Assembly: GCF_004664715.2 (NCBI RefSeq) | Contig: NC_051069.1 | Location: 2,093,501 to 2,157,500, forward strand | Origin: Peromyscus leucopus | Lineage: Eukaryota > Chordata > Mammalia > Rodentia > Cricetidae | Length of the DNA stretch: 64,000 bases | Direction of reading: 5' to 3' | Shown: in pieces, positions 52,414 through 62,159 of the stretch | How the letters are laid out: every line of letters begins with the position of its first letter | How positions within the stretch are numbered: position 1 is the stretch's first letter | Notes under the pieces: generated by a model | Databases searched by the model: none | Seen by the model: the letters and a program-made list of their open reading frames with translations, nothing else | Told to the model about the DNA's origin: nothing | Translations under genes and position numbers: made by a program

Positions 52414-52589
52414 TTTTAAAAAAATATTTATTTATTTATTATGCGTACAGTATTCTGCCTGCATCCCTGTAGGCTGGAAGAGGGCACCATTAAAGATAGT
52501 TGTGAGCCATCATGTGGTTGCTGGGAATTGAACTCAGAACCTCTGGAAGAACAGCCAGTGCTCTTAACCTCTGAGCCATCTCTCCAGCC
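52414..52589 (-). mobile_element. B2 SINE, short form
   Basis: Flanked by ctatagtaagtattctt (52397-52413) and ctatagtaaatattctt (52590-52606), one mismatch. Confidence 0.95.
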
Positions 52590-52624
52590 CTATAGTAAAT
52601 ATTCTTGAAAATTCTGTTTTGAAC

Positions 52625-52772
52625 CGACTGTGGTGACACATATCTTTAACCCCTGTACTTGGGAGGCAGAAGCAGGCGAATTTTCTGAGTGTTCGAAGCC
52701 AGCTTGGTCTACAGACTAAGTTCTGGGACAGCCAGAGCTAGTAGACCCTGTCTCGAAAAACAAAACAAAACT
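52625..52772 (+). mobile_element. B1 SINE
   Basis: 'gactgtggtgacacatatct' to 'accctgtctcgaaaaac'. Confidence 0.88.
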
Positions 52773-52972
52773 TTTCTTTTGAGGTTATCATTACATCAAG
52801 TAGCTTCTTAATACAGTTTACTAGTAGAAAATGAAAGCTGTGTCTATTGACTACCTTTGCCTCTGTCCCTTTGTAGTTACAATGAAGACCATGTAGTTCT
52901 ACATGACGTACATAGTCTCTGCAATTAAGTAACCTAAAGAAAATCTCATTTCTATATAAACAAACTTTTAGG

Positions 52973-53267
52973 GCCCAGGTAGAGAGCTCAGTCAGTAAAG
53001 TACTTGCCATGCAAATATGAGGTCCTGAGTTCAATCCCCCAGCATCCATGTAAAAAGCCTGTGGTGTGGTGGCTTTGCTGTGATCCCAGTAGAGGGAAGA
53101 CAGAGACAAGGAGATCCCAAGACTCACTCACCAGCCAGCCTAGCCTAACTGGTGAAGCCCAGGATCAATGAGAGACCCGGTTCATAAAAACAAGGATGGC
53201 TCCTCCAAGGTTGAGCTCTGGCCTTCATGAGCACCTACATACACATGCACCCACACACATGCGTATG
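52973..53267 (+). mobile_element. Rodent tRNA-derived SINE (RSINE/B4-like), left part
   Basis: 'gagagctcagtcagtaaagt', 'cctgagttcaatcccccagc', 'ctaactggtgaagcccagga' and an (AC)-rich tail. The tail continues at 53573 beyond the LTR. Confidence 0.65.
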
Positions 53268-53572
53268 TGTAGTGGGCAGCCATTCCAGCTTTGACCTGGA
53301 AGTTCCAACTCCCATTGAGGCTTCGGTAATGGTCATGCCTACAAGACAGGGCCGAGAGAGGACCCTGAAGACCCAAGATCCGGATGTGTGGGCTCTCTTG
53401 GTTCCTAGACCCTGGACGCTGGAGGTAGACCGAGCAGAGTTCTCCAGAGAACACCACCGGACTGCACTACACCTTTCCCAGACTCTGTAAACTATCCCTT
53501 TACTTGTAAGTTACCCCACAAAATAAACCTCCCTTTTAACTACGTGGAGTGGCCTTAATAATTTCACCAATA
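53268..53572 (+). mobile_element. Solo ERV LTR (mys-like?), 305 bp
   Basis: TG...CA ends (tgtagtgggc ... accaataca) and a 4-bp duplication tatg on both sides. 'cccacaaaataaacctccct' (53512-53531) holds the poly-A signal. The body carries 'gggctctcttggttcctaga' and 'gcagagttctccagagaaca'. This LTR type is one I associate with cricetid genomes; the family is not certain. No internal viral genes. Confidence 0.8.
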
Positions 53573-53610
53573 CATATGTATCCACATGCATATGTACACA
53601 CAGAGGAACT
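53573..53610 (+). mobile_element. Tail of the interrupted SINE
   Basis: 'tatgtatccacatgcatatg' and 'tacacacag' continue the (AC)-rich tail left of the LTR. Confidence 0.65.
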
Positions 53611-53924
53611 GGACCACATTAGCTAAACTTGCAGTTATGGGGTCTATAATGTTCTCAGCTTCAATTTCCCATAAGGAATTTGTTGTGACTCATTGAGTGT
53701 TCTCAGAAGTCCTTTTGAGATCCTTCCCATCCTGTCCAAAGACGTCACGGGGAGAGTAGCTCTGCAAATACTCTTGACAATCTCCCAAGATCTTCCCAGA
53801 GCATTGCCTTGAGTCACTAAGTTTTGCGTCACCCTCTTCATTACAAATTTGACCATGTCTTTGGTTAATCTTGGTTGTAAAGTTTTTTCAGTTGTGAAGT
53901 ATGTAGTGGACAGTGGATACCCCT
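53611..53924. other. Unassigned stretch with a 70-codon minus-strand frame
   Basis: The frame at 53856-53644 begins with ATG (MVKFVMKRVTQNLVTQ) and has ordinary composition, but I do not recognise it. It could be a fragment of a retroelement or a processed gene, or chance. Confidence 0.3.
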
Positions 53925-53927
53925 GTC

Positions 53928-53986
<59 letters not shown>
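53925..53986. repeat. (CTAT)n microsatellite
   Basis: About 15 CTAT units with one TTTA interruption. Confidence 0.96.
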
Positions 53987-54059
53987 ATCTGGTTTTTGAT
54001 CATTTGTAGAAACTATTCTTTCCTTTATTTCAAGTGACTCAGTATTTCCATGTTTATTT

Positions 54060-54290
54060 TTGTTTTTACATTGAAATTTGGTAATTATTTGTATGTGTAT
54101 GGGTGTTTTGCCGCATGTATGTCTATGTACCATGTGTGTGCCTGCTGCCCACAGAGGCCAGAGAGCATCAGATCCTATGGAACTGGAGTTACAGATGGTT
54201 GTGAGCTACCATGTTGGTGCTGGGAATTGAACCCAGGTCCACTGGAGAACAGCAAGTACTCTTAAACACTGAGCCATCTCTCTAGCTCCA
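54060..54290 (-). mobile_element. B2 SINE
   Basis: 'gttttgccgcatgtatgtct', 'ggttgtgagctaccatgttg' and 'gagccatctctctagctcc'. Confidence 0.92.
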
Positions 54291-54304
54291 TGTGTTTTGT
54301 TTGT

Positions 54305-54375
54305 TTTTTCTTTCTTCTTTCCTTCCCTCCCTCCCTCCCTCTTTCCTTCCTTCCTTCCTTCCTTCCTTTCTTTTA
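54305..54375. repeat. (TTCC)/(CCCT) polypyrimidine tract in a B1 tail
   Basis: Directly precedes, and is probably derived from, the tail of the reversed B1 at 54380. Confidence 0.9.
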
Positions 54376-54379
54376 TTTA

Positions 54380-54528
54380 GTTTCTTGGGACAGGGTTTCT
54401 CTGTGTTAACAGTCCTAGCTGTCCTGGACCTCGCTCTATAGCCCAGGCTGACCTCAAACTCACAGAGATCTGCCTGTCTCTGCCTCCTGGATGTTGGGAT
54501 TAAAGACGTGCACCACCATCACCCGTCT
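54380..54528 (-). mobile_element. B1 SINE
   Basis: 'gggacagggtttctctgtgt' to 'gcaccaccatcacccgtc'. Confidence 0.88.
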
Positions 54529-54556
54529 TAGCTCCATATTTTTATTAATAATTTTT

Positions 54557-54714
54557 TGTTTTGTTTTGTTTTTCGAGACAGGGTTTCTCTGTGTAGTTTG
54601 GGTGTGGGTCCTGGATCTCGCTCTATAGACCAGGCTGGCCTTGAACTCAGAGAGATCTGCCTGGCTCTGCCTCCCAAGTGCTGGGGTTAAAGGCGTGCGC
54701 CACCACTGCCCAGC
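54557..54714 (-). mobile_element. Young B1 SINE
   Basis: Flanked by the 16-bp duplication tttattaataattttt (54541-54556 and 54715-54730). Confidence 0.96.
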
Positions 54715-54736
54715 TTTATTAATAATTTTTAATTAT

Positions 54737-54902
54737 GATTTTTACAGTTATTCTGGGGAGACATTCACATGTGGAGGTCAGAGAACAACCCTCAGAGAGC
54801 AGTACCCCCCTCCATGTGGGCTCCAGGGATGAAACTCTCATTACCAGGCTCAGTGGCAAACCCTGAGCCTACACACACACACTGAGCCATCTCACCCGCC
54901 CC
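54737..54902 (-). mobile_element. B3-type SINE
   Basis: 'cacatgtggaggtcagagaa' and 'gagccatctcacccgcccc', with a small (AC)n near the head. Confidence 0.7.
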
Positions 54903-55038
54903 AGTATTTCTATGTTTAGACAAAGCTCCTGAAACTCCTTCCTGAAATTAGACACAGAATTAGATACTTCTGGCCCATGAACTCAGGCTAATGTGTTAAG
55001 CTTTATTTTGCTGCAGTTTCAAGAATGCGGATTAAGGG

Positions 55039-55224
55039 GGCTGGAGAGATGGCTCAGTGGTTAAGAGCACTGGCTGCTCTTCCAGAGGACCCTGGTTCAA
55101 TTTCTAGCACCCACATGGCAGCTCACAACTGCCTATAACTCTAGTTCCTGGGGATCTGAACTCTGCAGACACAGCACACACATGCTGCATAGACATACAA
55201 GCAGGCCAAACACCCATGCACATA

Positions 55225-55291
<67 letters not shown>

Positions 55292-55312
55292 ATAAATAAA
55301 TAAATAAATAAA
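55039..55312 (+). mobile_element. B2 SINE with tetranucleotide tail
   Basis: 'gggctggagagatggctcag' to 'ccatgcacatat', then (AAAT)n(AGAT)n(AAAT)n at 55224-55312. Confidence 0.95.
55224..55312. repeat. (AAAT)(AGAT)(AAAT) compound microsatellite
   Basis: About nine AAAT, seven AGAT and six AAAT units; symmetrical switch inside a B2 tail. Confidence 0.96.
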
Positions 55313-55572
55313 GCATAAAGCAATTGGATTTGGCCCAGAGTGTATAGGGATGGTCCTGACCCTTCCACAGGTGATAACTTCAATTAATTGTCAGAGATTC
55401 CAAATGATTTGGTCAAAATTAGTGGTAAAACTGACACTATAATCCAAAGCTCATTTCTCATTACAGTTCAATAAATACTTACTGAGTGCTGTCTTTCTGC
55501 CAAAGAAAGACATTTTCTTTGCATTTAGTGTTTTGGAAGGTATGCAAGTGTATATATAAAAAGTATAATGAG

Positions 55573-55728
55573 GGGGCTGGAGAGATGGCTCAGAGGTTAA
55601 GAGCACCGACTGCTCTCCAAGAGGTCCTGAGTTCAATTCCCAGCACCCCCATGGTGGCTCACAACCATCTGTAATGAGATCTGGCAACCTCTTCTATGTA
55701 CATAATAAATAAATAAATAAATCTTAAA
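55573..55728 (+). mobile_element. Young short-form B2 SINE
   Basis: 156 bp, perfect 15-bp duplication aaaaagtataatgag (55558-55572 and 55729-55743). The 3' end contains aataaataaa and tctt. Confidence 0.97.
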
Positions 55729-55744
55729 AAAAAGTATAATGAGT

Positions 55745-56440
55745 ACAGTATGGACGTAGAGGGACGAGACTACAAGGGAAGGAAGGAATGGTTGCGGCTG
55801 GGTATTCAGAGAGGTGAGGGGGCGCTTCAGGGAGGAGGGCTTGGCAGATGACAGAGGCAGATGACACACGGTGGGAGAGTGGAGGAGAGGGAAGGGTACT
55901 TCCAGACCAAGAAACAGTGGGTGCAAAGGTACGGTGAGGGGACATAAAGGTGCACATCCAGCAGGGCTGGAGTCAGGGAAGGGCACAGCTCGAGTCCTCT
56001 TGGTTTGTTGAAGGAAAGACCCAGTTGAAAAAGAGAGGCAAAACCCCCCCCCCCAGGGGAAGAGTTTCCATGGAGGCAAATGGTTAATGGTCCCAGGAAT
56101 CAGCCTTGGGTAGGAGAAGGGATGCTCCTTCCACTCCAACAGGCAAGCTCGCGAGACTGCACAAACAGAAGGTTGTTAATTTCAAGGAGCAAACCCAAGG
56201 CTGGTCCTGGAATGCTGCCATGTAGATTTTGTTTGCTTGTTTCGTCTTGAAAGAGTTACAAGTTTAAGAAGAGCACTGAAATCTGAACCGGATGGAGGCA
56301 GGATGGTGAGATCCGACATGAAAAGACACCGGTGAGTCTAGACAAGACCTGGAGGTGATGAAGGGTTATTAAAGGATTTTAGTCAGTTTATTGTCTCAGT
56401 TTTTGCTATACCCCGACAGTTATTTAGTGTAGAACGGATG
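55745..56440 (-). mobile_element. Probable LINE-2 fragment
   Basis: 'agtgggtgcaaaggtacggt' and 'gaagggttattaaaggattt' correspond to antisense L2 3' region. Minus-strand frames of 77-168 codons here are chance readings of it. Confidence 0.5.
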
Positions 56441-56657
56441 GTAGGATGGGAGTTAAAGGAACACCCAGAAAACCAGAGGGCAGCTATTGGAGTTCAGATG
56501 TGAGCTCTTGCCTACCTTATCATCCCCTTTACTGCTGCAGATACAGGCTGCAGCGCCTGACCTCCCAGTCTCAACCCTTTTCTGATATGGGCCTCCTGCT
56601 GTGGGTTGCCAGCATCATCCGGGCCACTGGCCACTATGTCAGAGGCTATTCTGATGT

Positions 56658-56792
56658 GTGGGGTTTTTGTTTGTTTTGTTTTTTGAAACAGGGTTTCCTC
56701 TATGTAGCTCTGGATATCCTGGAACTCACTCTGTAGACCAGGTTGGTCTGCCTCTCAAGTGCTAGGATTAAAGGCATGCGGCACCATCCTCT
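56658..56792 (-). mobile_element. B1 SINE, internally deleted
   Basis: 'gaaacagggtttcctctatg' to 'gcggcaccatcctct'. ggctattctgatg (56644-56656) and ggctattcggatg (56793-56805) flank it. Confidence 0.85.
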
Positions 56793-56811
56793 GGCTATTC
56801 GGATGGAATTT

Positions 56812-56967
56812 TGTTTGTTTTTGTTTTTGTTTTTTGAGAAAGGGTTTATCTATATAACAGCCATGGCTGTCTGGGAACTCACTTTGTAGACCAGGCTGGC
56901 CTGAACTCAGAGATCCACCTGCCTCTGCCTCTGAGTGCTGGGATTGAAGGGTGTGCAACACCGCCCG
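56812..56967 (-). mobile_element. B1 SINE
   Basis: 'gagaaagggtttatctatat' to 'gcaacaccgcccggt', then ttactctgatg, a third relative of the same target. Confidence 0.88.
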
Positions 56968-57008
56968 GTTTACTCTGATGTTTTTAATCTCTGTGTTCTA
57001 ATCACTAG

Positions 57009-57020
57009 CCCCCCCCCCCC
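57009..57020. repeat. C12 homopolymer
   Basis: Twelve C, no SINE attached. Confidence 0.95.
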
Positions 57021-57399
57021 AGCCACTTCCAAACTTTCTGCCTTGGCAAATGGCACTACCTTGTGTTTCATAGAGAAATCAAGGTCATTCAATGGGCAGG
57101 CTTTATTTACCCCCATAAGCAAACAAACAATTTCATTTATCCCATCACTTCTTCTCATCTATTTCAGCAGAATGACTAATGTTATGCCATCTGAGCGCCC
57201 GCTATTCTCCAGGGATTATTGGGGCCACTTTAATTTACCTCTTTTTTTCCTGCCTCTCTCCTTCAACATACCAAAAGGATTTAAATTCTTACTTTTTTTT
57301 TTTACTCTCTATCCTGCTAAATTTGTCTCTTTTACATTCACTATTAATTTAATGAAACAGTACCAATTCTGGTGTAACTAGTGTTCAATACTTTGTGCA

Positions 57400-57580
57400 C
57401 TAGGAATTCTCAGCTGAGATGCTGACATCTTAGTCCAGATGACTCTTTGCTGTGGATAGTACCCTGTCCACTGTTCGGTGCTTAGCACCTCTTACTAGAT
57501 ATCAGTAGCTCTTCCCCAGTTGTGACAACCAAAACCATCACCCAATTTTGTCAAGTAATACCTAAGTGTCAAAACCACTT
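57400..57580 (-). mobile_element. hAT-Charlie-type DNA transposon remnant
   Basis: 'gtggatagtaccctgtccac', 'cttactagatatcagtagct' and 'cccagttgtgacaaccaaaa' follow the order of a mammalian-wide Charlie MITE; family not named with confidence. Confidence 0.55.
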
Positions 57581-58340
57581 GGACCAAGAAGCTCCATTCT
57601 AAAATCAAGATAATTTATGGAACTGGTCGTGTTTACAGATCTCTTTATTGTCGAACCAACAGGCATTTCATGAATCCCAGATGACACTTGATTGTTCGAA
57701 TTCCTTTTGACTTTACTGCCTGCAGATCTTGAGCTCCCACCCCACAAACACAGTCATCTCCTTCTGGAATTTCTTTTCATTCCTCAGCTCTTTAAATAAC
57801 AGACATTCCAGCATTCCAGGTGACCGTTTCCTCTAACTTCTTCTCTGGTCAACCTCACCAAAGTTATTGCTTCAACGGTCAGATACAGATGCTAACGAAC
57901 CCAAAGCTCCAGCATTAGCTCAGCGGTCTCCTGAATTTCAGACCTATACACCCATCGACCAAATGGAATCAACCCTTTGGGTAAATGTTAGACACTTCCA
58001 AACCCTACTGGACCAGAACAGACAAGTCCTGTCTCTAACTTAAAGTCCTCAACCCAAGAAGCTGAGTTTTGTAAACATATCTTTCTTGCATGGCATGAGC
58101 ATTCAATCACTGTAAACTCAGAAGAATCAGAGACTTCTTTATTCTTACATACCATTGGCCACCATCTTTCTTCTCATTCTTATTTATTTATTTTTTAGGT
58201 TGCAGATCCTATTTATATCATTATTCATAAAAATACAAACTTTTGTCAGAGAATTCACCTTTTGTAAAATAGTGTGAATGATGCAATAAAAACACTCTAC
58301 TTTAAGGCTGCAGACTTGGACTTTTGTATGATTACTCAAT
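57581..58340. other. Intergenic stretch, unassigned
   Basis: AT-rich, no recognised gene or repeat. Confidence 0.45.
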
Positions 58341-58344
58341 TAAT

Positions 58345-58960
58345 TTTTTCCCAGCCTGGTCACTGTTTCCCCTTCCTCTGTTCTCTCCTTCCAGTCTATC
58401 CTCCTAACCCATCCACTCCCTCTCCCTTCCCTTCAGAAAAGTGCAGGCCTCACACGTATATGAGTCAGCCACAGCATATCAAGTTGCAGCAAGACTAGGC
58501 ACCTCCTCTCCTATTAAGGCTGAACTAGGCAACCCAATAGGAGGAAAGGGTCCCAAGAGCAGGCAACAGAGTCAGAGACAGCCCCTGCTCCCTCTGCCAG
58601 GAGTCCTACAGGAAGACCAAGCCATACAACTGCAACATGTGTGCAAAGGGCCCAGGTCAGTCCCATGCAAGTTCTCTGGTTGGCAGTTCAGTCTTCGTGA
58701 GCCCCCGTGAGCCCCCGTGAGCCCCCATGAGCCCCCATGAGCCCTCATGAGCCCAGGTCAGTTGACTCTGTGTGTTTTCGCATGGTGTCCTTGGTCCCTC
58801 TGGCTCTCATAATCCTTCCTCCCCCAGTTCCACAGTATTTCCTGAGATCTGCCTATGTTTGGCTGTGTGTCTCTGCATTTGTTTCCATCAGTTGCTGGGT
58901 GAAGCCTCTCTAATGACAATTGGGCTAGGCAATGATCTCAGGTCCCTAGATCCAGCCTGG
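58345..58960 (-). mobile_element. Rodent L1 3' end (ORF2 end and 3'UTR)
   Basis: Antisense landmarks: 'agcaagactaggcacctcct', 'caacccaataggaggaaagg', 'ccaagagcaggcaacagagt', 'gcagttcagtcttcgtgagc' and, near the ORF2 end, 'gaagcctctctaatgacaat'. 3' end at left. Confidence 0.88.
58696..58755. repeat. 10-bp tandem repeat, 6 units, inside L1 3'UTR
   Basis: cgtgagcccc x3, catgagcccc, catgagccct, catgagccca. In L1 sense this amplifies the gggctcatg motif of the 3'UTR. Confidence 0.95.
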
Positions 58961-59329
58961 CCTCCAGTCAAAGACCTGGAGGTGTGGGCAGGGGTAGAGC
59001 CGAGAGGGGATCCTCATTCTCACGTCTACCATCCTCATCCTTAGCACTACTCTTGCCCTCTTCCCAGCCCACCCTCCACTCTGCACATGGAATGTTCTCT
59101 CTAGTACTCAATCCTGATGAGCAGTGCTCAGATTGTACTTTTTATTAATTTTCCTTAATGCCTTTCCATCATTTTAAGTAAAAACTATTTTAAACACATT
59201 AGTTAAAAAAAAAAGTTCAAATGTCCTCAATCCACTTCTCTCCGTTCTTCCCCCTCACCTTTCAGTTACTCCCCAGCAAGTCAGTAGATCCTGGGAGGAA
59301 GCTGGCTTGGTGCGTTCCAGGCACAGAAT

Positions 59330-59530
59330 TCTCTGTCTTAGTGCACGTGACTCTCTCTGCCCAGAGCTCTCTATTTGCTTCACTTAGCTATCCTTTCTCA
59401 TGTTGTCAAACGTGGTTTAGACCTTACTTCCTCCAGGTTTCTCTGTCATGTCCTCTCTTCTTGTTTTCACAGCACTGTCGTGCTCTCTAAGCACTTCCAC
59501 ATTACGTATCAATCATGGCCTTCCTTCCTG
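59330..59530 (+). mobile_element. Possible L2 3'-end fragment
   Basis: 'tttcacagcactgtcgtgct' and 'ttacttcctccaggtttctc' loosely match the sense L2 3' end. Confidence 0.35.
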
Positions 59531-59619
59531 GATCCCATGAAAATGCTGCAAGTAGGGGAGCGGTGATGTATTTAGTACCTGCAGTACCTGGCAATGCTGG
59601 GTCCATGTCCATTAAACAA

Positions 59620-59960
59620 ACGTCAGAGATACTAGAAGTTTAGACATGTGAGAAAGATGCAGAGGGGAAGGATGGGTTGGAAATGTGTCAGAGGCAGAAC
59701 TGGAAGGATCTGTCATTCACTCAATTAGAAGTAGGAATAATAAGGAAGACAGATAGCAGCCAAAAATGAACTTCAGGTTTCTATTTGGTGCTATTGACAG
59801 ACAGGAGAGGATGAGATAGTTGGAGAGCAGATACAATAAATATGTATATTCACTCATTTGGGATACGATGTCTATGAGATGCCTGTGTCCAAAAAATATA
59901 ATTGTGAGACAAAATTTACCTTTTGAGTTACTGGAAGTGATAGTAAAGGGGTTTGTTTGT
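59620..59960 (-). mobile_element. Possible L2 RT-region fragment
   Basis: 'gaacttcaggtttctatttg', 'tgtctatgagatgcctgtgt' and 'gtcagaggcagaactgg' parallel antisense L2 ORF. Perhaps the 5' continuation of 55745-56440. Confidence 0.4.
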
Positions 59961-60002
59961 TTTTTAAAGCAGGTGAATAAAATTTAATAGTGTATTTTCT
60001 TT

Positions 60003-60160
60003 TCCTTTTTTTTTTTTTTTTTTTTTTCATTTTTTCCTGAGACAGGGCTTCTTAGTGTAGTAGAACTCACTCCATACATCAGGCTGGCCTCAAAATCAGA
60101 GATCTACCTGCCTGTGCCTCCAAGTCCTGGAATTAAAGGTGTACACCACCACCACCTGGC
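60003..60160 (-). mobile_element. B1 SINE
   Basis: T24 tail, 'gagacagggcttcttagtgt' to 'accaccaccacctggc', with the 18-bp duplication taatagtgtattttcttt (59985-60002 and 60161-60178). Confidence 0.95.
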
Positions 60161-60184
60161 TAATAGTGTATTTTCTTTAACCCA

Positions 60185-60527
60185 ATATCTTAGGGTTTCT
60201 TTTGTTGTGAAGAGGCACCATGACCACAATAACTCTTATAAAGGAAAAACATTTAATTTGGGTGGTTTACATTTTCAGAGGTTTAGTCCATTATCATCTT
60301 GGTGTGACATGGTAGTGTTCAGGTAGACATGGTGCTAGAGAGGTAGCTGAAAGTCCCATAACCTTGACTTGAAGGCAACAGGAAGTGGTCTGTCTTACTA
60401 GGCGTGGCTTGAGCATATATGAGACCTCAAAGCCCGCCTCCACAGTGACACACTTCCTCCAACAAGATCACACCTCCCATTAGTGCCACTCCCTTTGGGG
60501 GGGGGCATTTTCTTTCAAACCACCACA
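60185..60527 (-). mobile_element. Solo MaLR LTR (MT/ORR1-like)
   Basis: Reversed: 'tatcttagggtttcttttgt' at left, 'tggtttacattttcagaggt', 'gcctccacagtgacacactt' and terminal 'aaaccaccaca'. Contains G10 at 60497-60506. Confidence 0.85.
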
Positions 60528-60562
60528 CCTAGAGTTTCTCCATTGTGATAACACATTAGGCC

Positions 60563-60650
60563 CAGCCTGAAGGATGTGGTTCAGTGGTAGCATGCATGAG
60601 GCCCTCAGTTTGATCCCAAGCATCACAAAAAGAAAACAAACAAACAAAGC
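60563..60650 (+). mobile_element. ID SINE
   Basis: 'gatgtggttcagtggtagca' and 'cagtttgatcccaagcatca', with an (AAAC)n tail. Confidence 0.7.
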
Positions 60651-60840
60651 AACAGTTTTGGTACAGAGAATTTTTGAAGGCTGTCCTGTGCAGATAGGTA
60701 GTATTGGCTGTGCCCCTCCTTTCTGTTTAATAGATGGCCACCCCCTTTGTGTTAGGATGCAAAGTATCTCCAGATGTTATTGGCAAGTGGGAAGGAATCA
60801 TCCCATCTGCATCTTGGCATGTGTGTATTTCTGTGATGGA

Positions 60841-60976
60841 TAGCCAGAATTCCCTGGCTATTTAATAGTATGTTGGACTTGATTTCAGAATCAATTCACC
60901 TGAGTATTGAGCAGTTCTGATTTTTATTCAACATCATGTATGATTTGGGAATCATTTGCTGTGAAAAACACCACAG
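60841..60976 (+). repeat. Diverged duplicate, copy A
   Basis: 'tagccagaattccctggcta' ... 'ggaatcatttgctgtgaaaa' is homologous in the same order to 61865-61972. Confidence 0.75.
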
Positions 60977-61514
60977 ACCATCTCGGTATTCATTAATTTA
61001 GGCCAACGAAGTAAAAACTTTAACATACAATCACTAATAAAAAGTATTGGGCTTTTCACATTTTTAAACTGTAGTACTGAAAGTTGATGTAGCTAATACA
61101 AACTCAAAGTGCTTTATTTTAAGTGTCCAAGAGCTGTGGCAAGTATCTGTATCCTATTAAAGAATACAGGTCAAAAGCTTTAGGAAATAAAATAGAGGCT
61201 TGAGACATCATGAGTCAACAAGTCATGGGCTCAGTCATGCAGGTGGTACTCTACTTTCAGAGAGAAGCAATTAGGGGGACTGAGGAAATCCAGATCCAAT
61301 GCTCTTTCATTTTCCCTCGTTTGTAATTTAAAAACATCTTCTTCACTGAATATGGAAAACACGAGTGAATAAAATTATTGGTGAGCCAGTGTATAAGGAG
61401 GGAATTAATGCTGAACACTTAATTGTTAATATATGGAACTTTATATAAATCGTCATATTTGACCTCACAAGATTGTTTTTAAAGCATTATGAGGTTATCC
61501 TGGCTTATGAAAAA
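60977..61514. other. Intergenic stretch, unassigned
   Basis: AT-rich; no gene or repeat family recognised. Confidence 0.45.
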
Positions 61515-61524
61515 AGAAACCGAG

Positions 61525-61695
61525 TTTTTCTTTTTTTTTTTCTTGGTATTTTTTGAGACAGGGTTTCTCTGTGTAGTTTTGGTGCCTGTCCTGGAATCTC
61601 GCTCTGTAGACCAGGCTGGCCTCAAACTCACAGAGATCCGCCTGCCTCTGCCTCCCGAGTGCTGGGATTAAAGGCGTGCGCCACCACCGCTTGGC
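61525..61695 (-). mobile_element. B1 SINE
   Basis: 'gtagttttggtgcctgtcct' to 'gccaccaccgcttggc'; flanks agaaaccgag (61515-61524) and agaaactgag (61696-61705). Confidence 0.94.
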
Positions 61696-61864
61696 AGAAA
61701 CTGAGATTTATAAAGGTGTTAATAAATCAGCTTTCTGACAGGAAGTCTGTCTGATTGACTGCAGACCCACACTGTCTTTACATCTTGTCCTCCTAGGGCA
61801 CACAGTGAAACATTTCAATCCTTTTGTTTTGTGAGGTCATTAGGAAGGCTTCTGAGATTATATA

Positions 61865-61972
61865 GCCAGAGCTCCCTGGCTAGCTAAATACCACGCTTGA
61901 ACTGATTCTGGAAACAATTCCCTTGAACAGCGAGATGCGATCTCTGGTTTGGGTATCATTTGCTGGGAAAGA
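61865..61972 (+). repeat. Diverged duplicate, copy B
   Basis: 'tagccagagctccctggcta' ... 'ggtatcatttgctgggaaag', about 300 bp before the CpG island. Confidence 0.75.
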
Positions 61973-62159
61973 CCCCCACGTTTTTGCTTTAAGAGCACTG
62001 CAAGTGCAGTCAGTAAGCCCGGCAGTTGTAATTTTTAGTAGAGAAAAAGTAAGCAGGGTGGAGGCAGAATTGAGTCCGAAATCACCGGAGGAAACGAACC
62101 CAACGAGCTTGTTTTTTAAGGTCGCTCAACAGGGCCAACAGTCCGTGAAAGCCAGCGCA

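Noticed and set aside
55633..56139. 168-codon minus-strand frame
   Set aside because: Lies across a B2 and L2-like sequence; composition is that of repeat DNA.
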